Shown piece after piece: positions 1 through 7,834 of a DNA stretch of 64,000 nt. Under the pieces are notes generated by a model, which was given only the letters and a program-made list of their open reading frames with translations, searched no databases and had not been told where the DNA came from. The DNA lies in the NCBI RefSeq assembly GCF_001411805.1, contig NZ_CP007213.1, positions 1,488,001 to 1,552,000 of the forward strand. Direction: 5' to 3'. Positions within the stretch are counted from its first letter, which is position 1; every line of letters begins with the position of its first letter. The stretch comes from Burkholderia plantarii. Lineage in GTDB: Bacteria > Pseudomonadota > Gammaproteobacteria > Burkholderiales > Burkholderiaceae. The position numbers were made by a program, and so were the translations under genes.

Positions 1-1
1 C

Positions 2-370
2 TACAACACGGCCAAGGCGCGGCAGTCGGTGATCTTCGAGATCTTCGCCGAGATCGAGAAGGTGCTGGCCGACAAGACCAAGTTCGAGGCGGTCGATTAC
101 CTGAGCGGGTTCGACGTGCCGTGCGCGCCGGTGCTGACGATGAAGGAAATCGCCAACGACGCCTCGCTGCGCGCGAGCGGCACCGTGGTCGAGGTCGAGC
201 AGAAGAAGCGCGGCAAGTACCTGACGGTCGGCAGTCCGATCAAGTTCTCCGGGTTCACGCCGAAGATCGCCGGCGCGCCGCTGCTGGGCGAGCACAACGA
301 CGAGATCCTCGCCGCGCTCGGCTATTCGAAACAGCAGATCGATGCGTTGCGCGAGAAGAAGGTCATCTGA
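2..370 (+). CDS. frc: Formyl-CoA:oxalate CoA-transferase, C-terminal part
   Basis: This is the last 122 codons of a gene that begins outside the window; the frame is open from base 2. The tail matches the end of class III (CaiB/BaiF) CoA-transferases: a segment [20 protein letters not shown] followed by SPIKFSG and LGEHNDEIL, where the partner acid's CoA transfer domain closes. Formyl-CoA transferase moves CoA from formyl-CoA to oxalate in the cytoplasm, making oxalyl-CoA. The next gene is oxalyl-CoA decarboxylase, which regenerates formyl-CoA, so the pair forms the oxalate degradation cycle. The assignment to Frc rather than another CaiB member rests on that neighbour. Confidence 0.85.
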   Translation, partial: YNTAKARQSVIFEIFAEIEKVLADKTKFEAVDYLSGFDVPCAPVLTMKEIANDASLRASGTVVEVEQKKRGKYLTVGSPIKFSGFTPKIAGAPLLGEHNDEILAALGYSKQQIDALREKKVI

Positions 371-456
371 CCGGCCCGGCCGGCATCAAGCCGGTACTTG
401 ACGGATATCTGACTGCATCGGCGCCACGGCGCCGACCCACCGCATCGGAGCAGGAC

Positions 457-2169
457 ATGGCGGACATTTCCACCCAGCCGGCCACGACGGACGGCTTTCA
501 TCTGGTCGTGCAGGCGCTGAAGCTGAACGGCCTCGACACGATCTACGGCGTCGCCGGCATTCCCATCACCGATCTCGCGCGGCTCGCCCAGGCCGAGGGC
601 ATCCGCTATCTCGGGTTTCGCCACGAGCAGTCGGCCGGCCACGCGGCGGCCATCTCGGGCTATCTGCGGCAGTGGCCGGGCGTGTGCCTGACCGTCTCGG
701 CGCCGGGCTTCCTGAACGGGCTCGTGGCGCTGGCCAACGCCACCACCAACGGCTTCCCGATGATCCAGATCAGCGGCTCGAGCGATCGTGCCATCGTCGA
801 CCTGCAGCAGGGCGACTACGAGGAACTCGACCAGCTCAGCGCGGCGCGGCCGTTCGCGAAAGCAGCATTCCGCGTCAACCGGCCCGAGGACATCGGCATC
901 GGGCTCGCGCGTGCGATTCGCGCGGCGGTGTCGGGGCGCCCCGGCGGCGTCTATCTCGACCTGACGGCCGCCGCGCTGGCCGCGACGCTCGACGCGCCGG
1001 CGGCGGCGCGCTCGCTCGTCACGGTGGTCGACGCGGCCCCGGCGCGCGCGCCGCAGCCGCAAGCGGTGAGCCGAGCGCTCGCGCTGCTGGCCGAGGCGCG
1101 GCGCCCGCTCGTGATCCTCGGCAAGGGTGCCGCCTACGCGCGCGCCGAAGGCGGGATCCGCGCGTTCCTCGAAGCCACCGGCATTCCCTATCTGCCGATG
1201 TCGATGGCCAAGGGCCTGCTGCCCGACGACCATCCGCAGTCGGCCGCCGCGGCGCGCTCGCTCGCGCTGGGGCAGGCCGACGTCGTGATGCTGGTGGGCG
1301 CGCGGCTGAACTGGCTGCTGGGGCACGGCCGCGCGCCGCAGTGGGCGCAGGACGCGCGCTTCATCCAGATCGACATCGAGCCCGCCGAGTTCGACAGCAA
1401 CCGCGCGATCGACGCGCCGCTGGCCGCCGACATCGGCTCCGCGATGGCGGCGCTGCACGCCGGGCTCGCCGCCACGCCGGTGCAGGCGCCGCGCGACTGG
1501 ATCGAGGCGATCGCCGAACGCCGGCGCCGCAACGAGACGCGCATGGCGCAGACACTGCAGGCCGATCCGAGCCCGATGACGTTCCAGAGCGCGCTGCGCG
1601 CGGTGCGCGACGTGCTCGCCGCGCACGACGAGGTCCATCTCGTCAACGAAGGCGCGAACACGCTCGACTTCGCCCGCAACATCATCGACATGCGGCAGCC
1701 GCGCCGGCGGCTCGACGCCGGCACCTGGGGCGTGATGGGGATCGGCATGGGCTACGCGATCGGCGCCGCCGTCACGAGCGGCCAGCCCGTGGTGGCGCTC
1801 GAAGGCGACAGCGCGTTCGGCTTCAGCGGCATGGAGATCGAGACCCTCTGCCGGTATCGGCTGCCGGTGGTGATCGTGGTCTTCAACAACGGCGGCATCT
1901 ATCACGGCGACGACGTGAATCGCGGCGGCGGCACCGACCCCGGGCCGACCGTGCTGATGGGCGCGGCGCGCCACGACCGGCTGATCGAGGCGTTCGGCGG
2001 CACCGGCTACCGCGTCGAGCGTCCGGCCGAGCTGGCCGCGGCGCTGAGCGCGGCGCTGGCCGCCGGCACGCCGGCGCTGATCGACTGCGTGATCGATCCG
2101 CATGCCGGCACGGAAAGCGGCCACCTGAAGAACCTCAACCCGCGCAGCGCGCTGGCGGCGGCGAAGTGA
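457..2169 (+). CDS. oxc: Oxalyl-CoA decarboxylase
   Basis: A 570-residue thiamine-diphosphate enzyme that decarboxylates oxalyl-CoA to formyl-CoA and CO2. The N-terminal pyrimidine-binding domain carries the activating glutamate (E57 in FRHEQSAGHAA). A central domain follows, and the C-terminal ThDP domain has the GDS...NN metal/diphosphate motif (EGDSAFGFSGMEIE to VVFNNGG), and length fits the family. I start at ATG 457, about 86 bases after the preceding transferase, because homology begins just downstream (the frame is open further upstream but that part is out-of-frame Frc sequence). It is probably co-transcribed with the upstream frc. Together they let the cell detoxify or respire oxalate, an abundant plant and fungal acid. 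Confidence 0.93.
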   Translation: MADISTQPATTDGFHLVVQALKLNGLDTIYGVAGIPITDLARLAQAEGIRYLGFRHEQSAGHAAAISGYLRQWPGVCLTVSAPGFLNGLVALANATTNGFPMIQISGSSDRAIVDLQQGDYEELDQLSAARPFAKAAFRVNRPEDIGIGLARAIRAAVSGRPGGVYLDLTAAALAATLDAPAAARSLVTVVDAAPARAPQPQAVSRALALLAEARRPLVILGKGAAYARAEGGIRAFLEATGIPYLPMSMAKGLLPDDHPQSAAAARSLALGQADVVMLVGARLNWLLGHGRAPQWAQDARFIQIDIEPAEFDSNRAIDAPLAADIGSAMAALHAGLAATPVQAPRDWIEAIAERRRRNETRMAQTLQADPSPMTFQSALRAVRDVLAAHDEVHLVNEGANTLDFARNIIDMRQPRRRLDAGTWGVMGIGMGYAIGAAVTSGQPVVALEGDSAFGFSGMEIETLCRYRLPVVIVVFNNGGIYHGDDVNRGGGTDPGPTVLMGAARHDRLIEAFGGTGYRVERPAELAAALSAALAAGTPALIDCVIDPHAGTESGHLKNLNPRSALAAAK

Positions 2170-2269
2170 AGCCGCGCCGTCGCGCGGCGCGTGCTGTCGG
2201 CCGCGCGGCGGCGCCCCACGTTGCGGCGCGCTCGCGCCGCGGCGGTTCCCATTCCGATGGAACGACCCG

Positions 2270-3445
2270 ATGACATTCCCATCCGACAACACCGGCCGTC
2301 GCGCCGGCCCGTTTTCCAACCTGCTCGTGATCGATCTCACGCACGTGCTCAACGGCCCGTTCGGCACCAGCATCCTGGCCGATCTCGGCGCGCGCGTGAT
2401 CAAGGTGGAGCAGCCCGGCCACGGTGATGACACGCGCCTCTACGGCCCGTTCGTGCAGGACCAGTCGCTCTACTTCAGCTTCGTCAATCGCGGCAAGGAA
2501 AGCGTCGTGCTCGATCTCAAGGACGAAGCCGACCGCACCATCTTCCTGAACATGGTGCGCCGCGCCGACGTGCTGGCCGAGAACTTCCGGCCGGGCACCA
2601 TGCAGCGGCTCGGCTTTTCCTACGAGACGCTGTCGGCGCTGAACCCGCGGCTGGTCTACGCCTCGTCGTCGGGCTTCGGCCAGACCGGGCCGATGGCCAC
2701 CTATCCGGCCTACGACACCATCGTGCAGGCGATGAGCGGCATCGTCGACGCGACCGGCTTTCCCGACGGGCCGCCCACGCGCGTCGGCACCTCGCTGTCG
2801 GACCTGTGCGGCGGCCTCTACCTGTTCAGCGGCATCGCCAGCGCGCTCTACGACCGCGAGCGCACGGGCCGCGGCACGCACGTCGACGTGGCGATGTTCG
2901 ACGCGACGCTCGCGTTCCTCGAACACGGCTTCATGTCCTACGTGGCGACCGGCCGTGCGCCGGGCCGGATCGGCAACCGCCATCCCTACATGGCCCCGTT
3001 CGACATCTACGAGGCGCGCGACCGCCCGCTCGTGATCTGCGCCGGCAACGACGCGCTGTTCCTGAAGCTGTGCGAAGCGCTCGGCCGGCCCGGGCTGGCC
3101 GCCGATCCGCGCTTCGCCGGCAACCACGAGCGCATGGAGCACGCCGACGCGCTGCGGCGCGAACTCGAGACGAGCCTGCGCGAGCGGGACGCGGCCCACT
3201 GGTTGCGCGTGATCCACGAGGCCGGCGTGCCGGTGGGGCCGCTGCTGGACATCGCCGAGGCGGCGGCGCTGCCGCAGACGGCCGCGCGCAACATGCTGAT
3301 CGAGGCGGGCGGCATCCGGATGCCCGGCAATCCGCTCAAGCTCGGCGGCTACGACGATCCGGCGGTGCGCCCCGGTGCGCCGTCGCTCGACCAGCACGGC
3401 GAGGCCTTGCGCAGCGAGTTCGCGACGCGCAAGCCGGCCTGGTGA
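2270..3445 (+). CDS. CaiB/BaiF family CoA-transferase
   Basis: A 391-residue class III CoA-transferase. It begins with the family hallmark LVIDLTHVLNGPFGTSILADLGARVIKVE split over residues 19-47, has the AENFRPGTM motif near 103 and the likely nucleophile Asp at about 178 (SDLCGGLYLFSG, aligning with the catalytic Asp of formyl-CoA transferase). It sits 100 bases after oxc, so it may be a second formyl-CoA or succinyl-CoA:oxalate transferase feeding the same pathway. It is not a duplicate of the partial gene at the window start: its C-terminus differs clearly. The exact CoA donor cannot be read from sequence. Confidence 0.85.
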   Translation: MTFPSDNTGRRAGPFSNLLVIDLTHVLNGPFGTSILADLGARVIKVEQPGHGDDTRLYGPFVQDQSLYFSFVNRGKESVVLDLKDEADRTIFLNMVRRADVLAENFRPGTMQRLGFSYETLSALNPRLVYASSSGFGQTGPMATYPAYDTIVQAMSGIVDATGFPDGPPTRVGTSLSDLCGGLYLFSGIASALYDRERTGRGTHVDVAMFDATLAFLEHGFMSYVATGRAPGRIGNRHPYMAPFDIYEARDRPLVICAGNDALFLKLCEALGRPGLAADPRFAGNHERMEHADALRRELETSLRERDAAHWLRVIHEAGVPVGPLLDIAEAAALPQTAARNMLIEAGGIRMPGNPLKLGGYDDPAVRPGAPSLDQHGEALRSEFATRKPAW

Positions 3446-3459
3446 GCGTGGAGCGGGCG

Positions 3460-4149
3460 ATGGCGAGCGAATCCGCCCGCGAGCCGCCCGCCGCGCCGCC
3501 GCTGCGCGTCAACGTGCGGCGCGTGGTGGCGCTGACCACCGTGTGCGGCTTCGTCGAGGTGATCGGGTTTCGCGACGCCGGCGGCATCTATCCGGCCATC
3601 ATGACCGGCAACACCGTGCAGCTCGGCTGGAGCCTCGCGCAGGGCGCGGGCGCGCGCTTCGCGCTGCTGGCCTTCGCGATCGGCGCGTTCTTCGTCGGCT
3701 GTCTGGCGGCCAGCCTGATCCGGCGCCACCTGAAGCGGCCCGCGCTCGAACTCTGCATCATGGCGGCGCTGCTGGTGGCGGCCGATTTCGTGCGCGGCCA
3801 CCCGGCGCTGCGGGTTCCGGTCGAGTTGCCGGTGCTGGCGCTCGCGCTCGGCATGCAGGGCGAGACGGTCAGCCGCTTCGGCGCGGTGTCGCTGCAGACG
3901 CTGGTGGTCACCAACAACATCGTGAAGTTCTGCGATGCCTTCGTCGGGCGCTATCTCGGCGGCCGGCACGCGAAGGCGCCGCGCCCGGCGCTGGCCGAGG
4001 TGCTGCTGCCGGGGCTGGCCTGGTTGACCTACAGCCTGTCGGCCGCGGCCGGGGCGATCGTCTCGGCGTGGATCGCGATGCCGCTGATCGTGCCGGCGCT
4101 GATCCTGGTGCTCGTGACGGTCGACCTGATCCGCATGCCGGACCGCTGA
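3460..4149 (+). CDS. DUF1275 (YoaK-like) membrane protein
   Basis: A 229-residue polytopic inner-membrane protein. The segment TVCGFVEVIGFRDAGGIYPA followed by IMTGNTVQLG is the DUF1275 signature, and I see about five or six hydrophobic helices. The function of the family is not established. I chose ATG 3460 because a GGAG lies six bases upstream; GTG codons at 3442 and 3448 are in frame and would make the gene overlap the stop of the CoA-transferase by a base or two. Either way it is translationally adjacent to the oxalate genes, so a role in the same physiology is possible but only inferred. Confidence 0.8.
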   Translation: MASESAREPPAAPPLRVNVRRVVALTTVCGFVEVIGFRDAGGIYPAIMTGNTVQLGWSLAQGAGARFALLAFAIGAFFVGCLAASLIRRHLKRPALELCIMAALLVAADFVRGHPALRVPVELPVLALALGMQGETVSRFGAVSLQTLVVTNNIVKFCDAFVGRYLGGRHAKAPRPALAEVLLPGLAWLTYSLSAAAGAIVSAWIAMPLIVPALILVLVTVDLIRMPDR

Positions 4150-4203
4150 GCGCGCCGCGACCGGCCCGCGCCGGCCTTTCCCCCACACCGACAAGGAGCG
4201 GAC

Positions 4204-4581
4204 ATGACGGAAACGTCTTCACTGGACGGGTTCATGATCGACCAGGCCCCCGATGCGCTGATCGCCTCGGACGCGCGCGGCACGATCATCCGCTGGAATC
4301 TCGCGGCCGAGGCGCTGCTCGGCTATCGCGCCGACGAGGCGCTCGGCCGCAGCCTGGACCTGCTGATCCCGCCGCATCTGCGCGCCGCGCACTGGCGCGG
4401 CTTCGAGCAGGCGATGCGCACGGGCCGCACGAAACATCACGGCGAGGCCGTGCTGACCGCGGCGACGCACAAGGACGGCACGCGCCGTTATGCGGAGGTG
4501 GCGTTCTCGCTGATCCGGGATGGAGAAGGGCGGATCGCCGGGGCGCTCGCGATCGCGCGGCCGAAGCGGCGCGAGGGGTGA
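4204..4581 (+). CDS. Single PAS-domain sensory protein
   Basis: A 125-residue protein made of one PAS fold: DQAPDALIASDARGTIIRWN at residues 13-32, then EALLGYRADEALGRSLDLLIP and a C-terminal PAS core ending in DGEGRIAGALAIARP. No kinase, GGDEF or helix-turn-helix domain follows, so it would have to signal by partner binding, or it is a stray sensory module. An AAGGAG ribosome site precedes ATG 4204. PAS proteins of this kind occur next to oxalate catabolic genes in some proteobacteria, but ligand and partner cannot be told from the sequence. Confidence 0.75.
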   Translation: MTETSSLDGFMIDQAPDALIASDARGTIIRWNLAAEALLGYRADEALGRSLDLLIPPHLRAAHWRGFEQAMRTGRTKHHGEAVLTAATHKDGTRRYAEVAFSLIRDGEGRIAGALAIARPKRREG

Positions 4582-4840
4582 GCGGCGAGGTCCGGGCGCG
4601 GGCATCAGGTGGGGGCTGCCTGCCGGGTCGGAGCGCGGCGCTCGGATGGCGTGTCCGGAGGCCGGCTTCGACGCCGGCCGCCATGCCCTGAAACCGCGCC
4701 CGAGGCCGATCCGTCGGCGCCGGCGGGCAGCCGCAGCCCCTGCCCGAGGCCGGGCCGGCCGGGCGAGGCATGACGGGGTCGAAGCGAACGCGCGGCCAGC
4801 CGACAGGCGCATATTGTTATCGTTCGCGCCGCCTTCCGGC

Positions 4841-4901
4841 TTCGTTTTTCAGCTTCGAGGTTCGCAAACCGGGCGCCGCCCTTTTGTGCGAGTCCTAGAG
4901 T
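4841..4901 (+). promoter_or_regulatory. hrp_II box with -10 element (HrpB-type T3SS regulon promoter)
   Basis: TTCG at 4841-4844, exactly 16 bases, then TTCG at 4861-4864 reproduces the hrp_II consensus TTCG-N16-TTCG. A YANNNT -10 element (TAGAGT, 4896-4901) begins after 31 intervening bases, inside the 30-32 base window described for functional HrpB-dependent promoters in Ralstonia and plant-pathogenic Burkholderia. The predicted transcription start is near 4908, giving a leader of about 54 bases to ATG 4962. The match in all three elements is seen directly; binding by HrpB is inference. Confidence 0.75.
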
Positions 4902-4961
4902 CGTGGTCATTCGCTCCGGCCCGTCGACCGGGGCTCCCTATCGTATTCATCGAGGAAGACC

Positions 4962-7613
4962 ATGGCACCGAAGGGCATCAAGGGGTCCGGCAGTACTCGG
5001 GGCGGTTACGCGCCCGAGGATTTCGGCCAGCAATCCGGTCATGGCGCGGACCGCTCGGACCGCAGCCGCGGCGAGCCTCGTCAGCGCAGCCATCACAATT
5101 CGTCGCTGGTGCCCCCTCCCAGGCAGCACCACCGGGCGGAGGGATCGTCGCGCGCGGGCGGGTCGTCGTCGAGCGCGGAGCCATCGGCGGAACTGGCGCA
5201 GCATATCCGGCACCTGCGCAGGAACGAACTGTCGTCCAATGATCGGCGGGTCCTCGACGAGGTCGAGGCGTATCGGATGGGCGGTACGCGGCCCCAGCAT
5301 CCAGTCGCGGTGGAGATCATGCGGCGTTCCCGCAGGTTCATGCCACAGGAGACGGCAGGCGCGGTCGCGGACCGGACCGAGGCCATCGCCGAAACCATGA
5401 TCGATCTCGGCGCGGCGCCATCCGCGCCGCGGCCGCCCGCGGTGGCCCCCGACGCCCATCGCCGGGTGGCCGGTGCGATCGACAGCCATCTGTTCGGCCA
5501 GGGCGAGGTCGATGCCGATACCCGGGCGCTGATCGACGAGATGCTGGCCTTCGAAACGCATGGCGCGCGGCCTCCGTCGGGATCGCCGATGCGGCCGATC
5601 GCCGACATCATGCGCAGCGGTTTCGCTGGCGAGAGCACCCAGGTGGATCGCCAGAACGTCATGTTCCTGGCGCTGAGCGATCTGCTCGGCGTGCATCCGA
5701 ACGAGGTGCTCGGACCGCCCGACCGGGAGACCGGCCTGCCGTCGAACGTGAACCTGGTGGTAGAGGAAACCAGCACCATGGCCGACTGGATGGCGGAGGT
5801 CGCCATGCGCGGCGCCGATCCGGACACCCGCAGGGCGGCGGATCAGATCAACCGGTTCATCGAGACCGGCGAGATCCCTTACGGGATGGACGAGGACACC
5901 GCGCGCATCATCGAGGTCGCCAGCCGCGAGACTTCGCCGGCCAGCTCGCCGAGCGGGTCGCCGCATTCGCGTCCGGGGGGCCTGCAGCCCCGTCTCCCGG
6001 ACATCGTGGACGCAGCGGACGCCACCACGGCACGTCGCAACGCGGTCACGCGCATGCTGCTGCAGGTCATGAACAACGAGGGCGGTGGAACCTTCCGCCG
6101 GGGCGCGTATTCCACGGCCAACTCGCTCATGCGCAACGTCGCCACGGTGATGGTGCCGACCATGCTGCGGCAATATCTTGACCAGGGCATCGCATCGCGG
6201 ATGGACCGGCTTACCGAGCACGAGCAGCTCGGCCTGTCGCTGACGGCCGCGCTGATTCCGCCGCTGCTGCTCGGCATCGGCGCCTATGTCGATCGCGACA
6301 AGGCGACCACCGCCAGCAACATCTCGCGCGCGACGCTCGCGCTGGTGAGCTTCGGCGCGATCGCCGCGGCAGTGTCGACCGGCGACATGGCGAGCCTCGG
6401 GCCGGCGCTGATCGGTTACCTGACCTACGCCGCGATGCGCGACCTCGGGCAGAAGTTCATCAAGCTCGACAACCCGGACGCCAATCCGGACATGCGGCTC
6501 GCCACCACGATGAAGGGCGCGGGCGCCTATGTCGCGAATCAGACGATCGCGGGCGCGATGATGACCTACCTCGCGTCGCCGTCGGGCGCGGGGGCTGCCG
6601 GCAGGCCCCTGGAGGCCCTGAATGGCCTGCTGCGGGGCATCATCAACGGCGCCGCCGAGAGTGGCGACGACGTGACGTATAACTCGTTCGCCTCCCGCGA
6701 GGTGGGCCAGTCGCTGCGGCTCACGCTGTCGGGCGCGGTGCCGACGCTCCGCCAGCTGGCGTCGACCTACACGACGACGTCGCCGTCGCGCGCGACGCTC
6801 AGCACCGTCGATGCGATGTTGAGCACCGTGGTCGGTTCGGCGCTCGCGCGCACCAACCTGAGCGCCACGGCGCAGAACAATCTCGGCAACCTGTTCGGCG
6901 CGGCCGTGCTCGGCGTGCTGTATTCGGCGTTCCTGCACATTCACCAGGAGCCGCCGGCCGCGACGCAGGACGTGGAAAGCGGGCGTCCGCGAATCCGCGT
7001 GTCGGGCGAGTCCGGCGGCGAATCGTTCGGGATGGACCGGCTGTCGCTCGATGATCGCTCCACGCGCTCGGGCTTCACCGGCAACGTCGGCCTGGGCGGC
7101 GGCAGTTCGACCCGGGCCTTGCCGCCCTCGACGCGCGTGCCAAGCACGCGTAGCCGCTCGTCGTCGGTGCAGGGTTTGGCGCCGTCGCCGTATGTCAGCC
7201 GGCCGCCGTCGATCCGACGCGATTATCAGCCGCCGCGTGACGAGCGCTTCGACGACCGGGGCCTTTCCGACAACCCGTTCGCCCCGCAGCCTCAGTTCCT
7301 GGCACCGCCGCCGCCGGGACAATTCGGTGGCGGCTTTGGCCCCCCGTATCCGCCGCAGATGCCGCCTCAGCCTCCGGCCGACCGGTTGCGTGAGCGCTTC
7401 AATCGCGGAGGGGGCGGGGGCTTCGAGGGGCCGCCGCTGCCGCCGCACATGCGGCCGAACCGCGACCCGTCGATCCGTTCGCAAAATTCCGACTCGACGG
7501 CGTTCTACTCGTTCGAGTCGCAGTCCGACGAGTCCAGGTACTACACGCCGGGCGGCTCGACTCGCAGCCAGCGTTCGCGTCGCTCCGAGGACGACGATCC
7601 GGGCTACCGGTGA
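4962..7613 (+). CDS. Candidate type III secreted effector, 883 aa, function unknown
   Basis: I do not recognise a named family. The first 75 residues are Ser/Gly/Arg/Gln-rich with no Sec signal peptide, as in type III secreted proteins. Residues 76-350 look alpha-helical, with scattered SPSGSPHSRP linkers. Residues about 380-500 hold three hydrophobic stretches (near 424-442, 456-473, 478-492), and another lies near 644-660, so the protein could insert into a membrane. The last 200 residues are disordered: Pro/Gly runs (APPPPGQFGGG, MPPQPPAD) and Ser/Arg repeats. A GAGGAA site precedes ATG 4962. It is a single-gene unit behind a hrp_II promoter and ends at a strong hairpin. No secretion apparatus genes are in the window. 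A chaperone gene is also absent. Confidence 0.7.
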   Translation: MAPKGIKGSGSTRGGYAPEDFGQQSGHGADRSDRSRGEPRQRSHHNSSLVPPPRQHHRAEGSSRAGGSSSSAEPSAELAQHIRHLRRNELSSNDRRVLDEVEAYRMGGTRPQHPVAVEIMRRSRRFMPQETAGAVADRTEAIAETMIDLGAAPSAPRPPAVAPDAHRRVAGAIDSHLFGQGEVDADTRALIDEMLAFETHGARPPSGSPMRPIADIMRSGFAGESTQVDRQNVMFLALSDLLGVHPNEVLGPPDRETGLPSNVNLVVEETSTMADWMAEVAMRGADPDTRRAADQINRFIETGEIPYGMDEDTARIIEVASRETSPASSPSGSPHSRPGGLQPRLPDIVDAADATTARRNAVTRMLLQVMNNEGGGTFRRGAYSTANSLMRNVATVMVPTMLRQYLDQGIASRMDRLTEHEQLGLSLTAALIPPLLLGIGAYVDRDKATTASNISRATLALVSFGAIAAAVSTGDMASLGPALIGYLTYAAMRDLGQKFIKLDNPDANPDMRLATTMKGAGAYVANQTIAGAMMTYLASPSGAGAAGRPLEALNGLLRGIINGAAESGDDVTYNSFASREVGQSLRLTLSGAVPTLRQLASTYTTTSPSRATLSTVDAMLSTVVGSALARTNLSATAQNNLGNLFGAAVLGVLYSAFLHIHQEPPAATQDVESGRPRIRVSGESGGESFGMDRLSLDDRSTRSGFTGNVGLGGGSSTRALPPSTRVPSTRSRSSSVQGLAPSPYVSRPPSIRRDYQPPRDERFDDRGLSDNPFAPQPQFLAPPPPGQFGGGFGPPYPPQMPPQPPADRLRERFNRGGGGGFEGPPLPPHMRPNRDPSIRSQNSDSTAFYSFESQSDESRYYTPGGSTRSQRSRRSEDDDPGYR

Positions 7614-7628
7614 ATCGCGGCCCGCGCC

Positions 7629-7665
7629 GCCGGGCATGGCGCGGGGTGGCTGCGCCATGCCCGGC
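7629..7665 (+). terminator. Strong hairpin after the effector candidate
   Basis: A perfect 14-bp stem (7629-7642 pairing with 7652-7665) with a 9-base loop lies 15 bases after the stop codon of the 883-aa gene. No T-tract follows, so it may stop RNA polymerase poorly on its own or may protect the 3' end of the mRNA. Confidence 0.45.
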
Positions 7666-7808
7666 CGGCCGGGCGGCGATGGCGGGCTGACGCTATCCTC
7701 CCTTCACCCCGGTCGTGTCTTCTCAAGCACCCGCACGGTGCCTTGGGAGCCCGACCGGGAGAGGAACGGGCGCGGCCATCCCGAGGCACTTCCACCTCGC
7801 GAACACCG

Positions 7809-7827
7809 CCCGGCCTTCGCGGCCGGG
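7809..7827 (-). terminator. Hairpin downstream of the MmgE/PrpD gene
   Basis: CCCGGCC at 7809-7815 pairs with GGCCGGG at 7821-7827 around a 5-base loop, just past the minus-strand stop at 7835. There is no T-run, so termination is only a guess. Confidence 0.35.
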
Positions 7828-7834
7828 TCCTTCG

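Noticed and set aside
4823..4844. A second TTCG...TTCG pair just upstream of the hrp_II box
   Set aside because: The gap is 14 bases, not 16, and it overlaps the correct box; only 4841-4864 fits the consensus and the -10 spacing.
4947..7658. A long minus-strand open frame opposite the effector candidate
   Set aside because: Arg/Ala-rich composition typical of antisense GC-rich coding; the plus strand has the promoter, ribosome site and structured protein.
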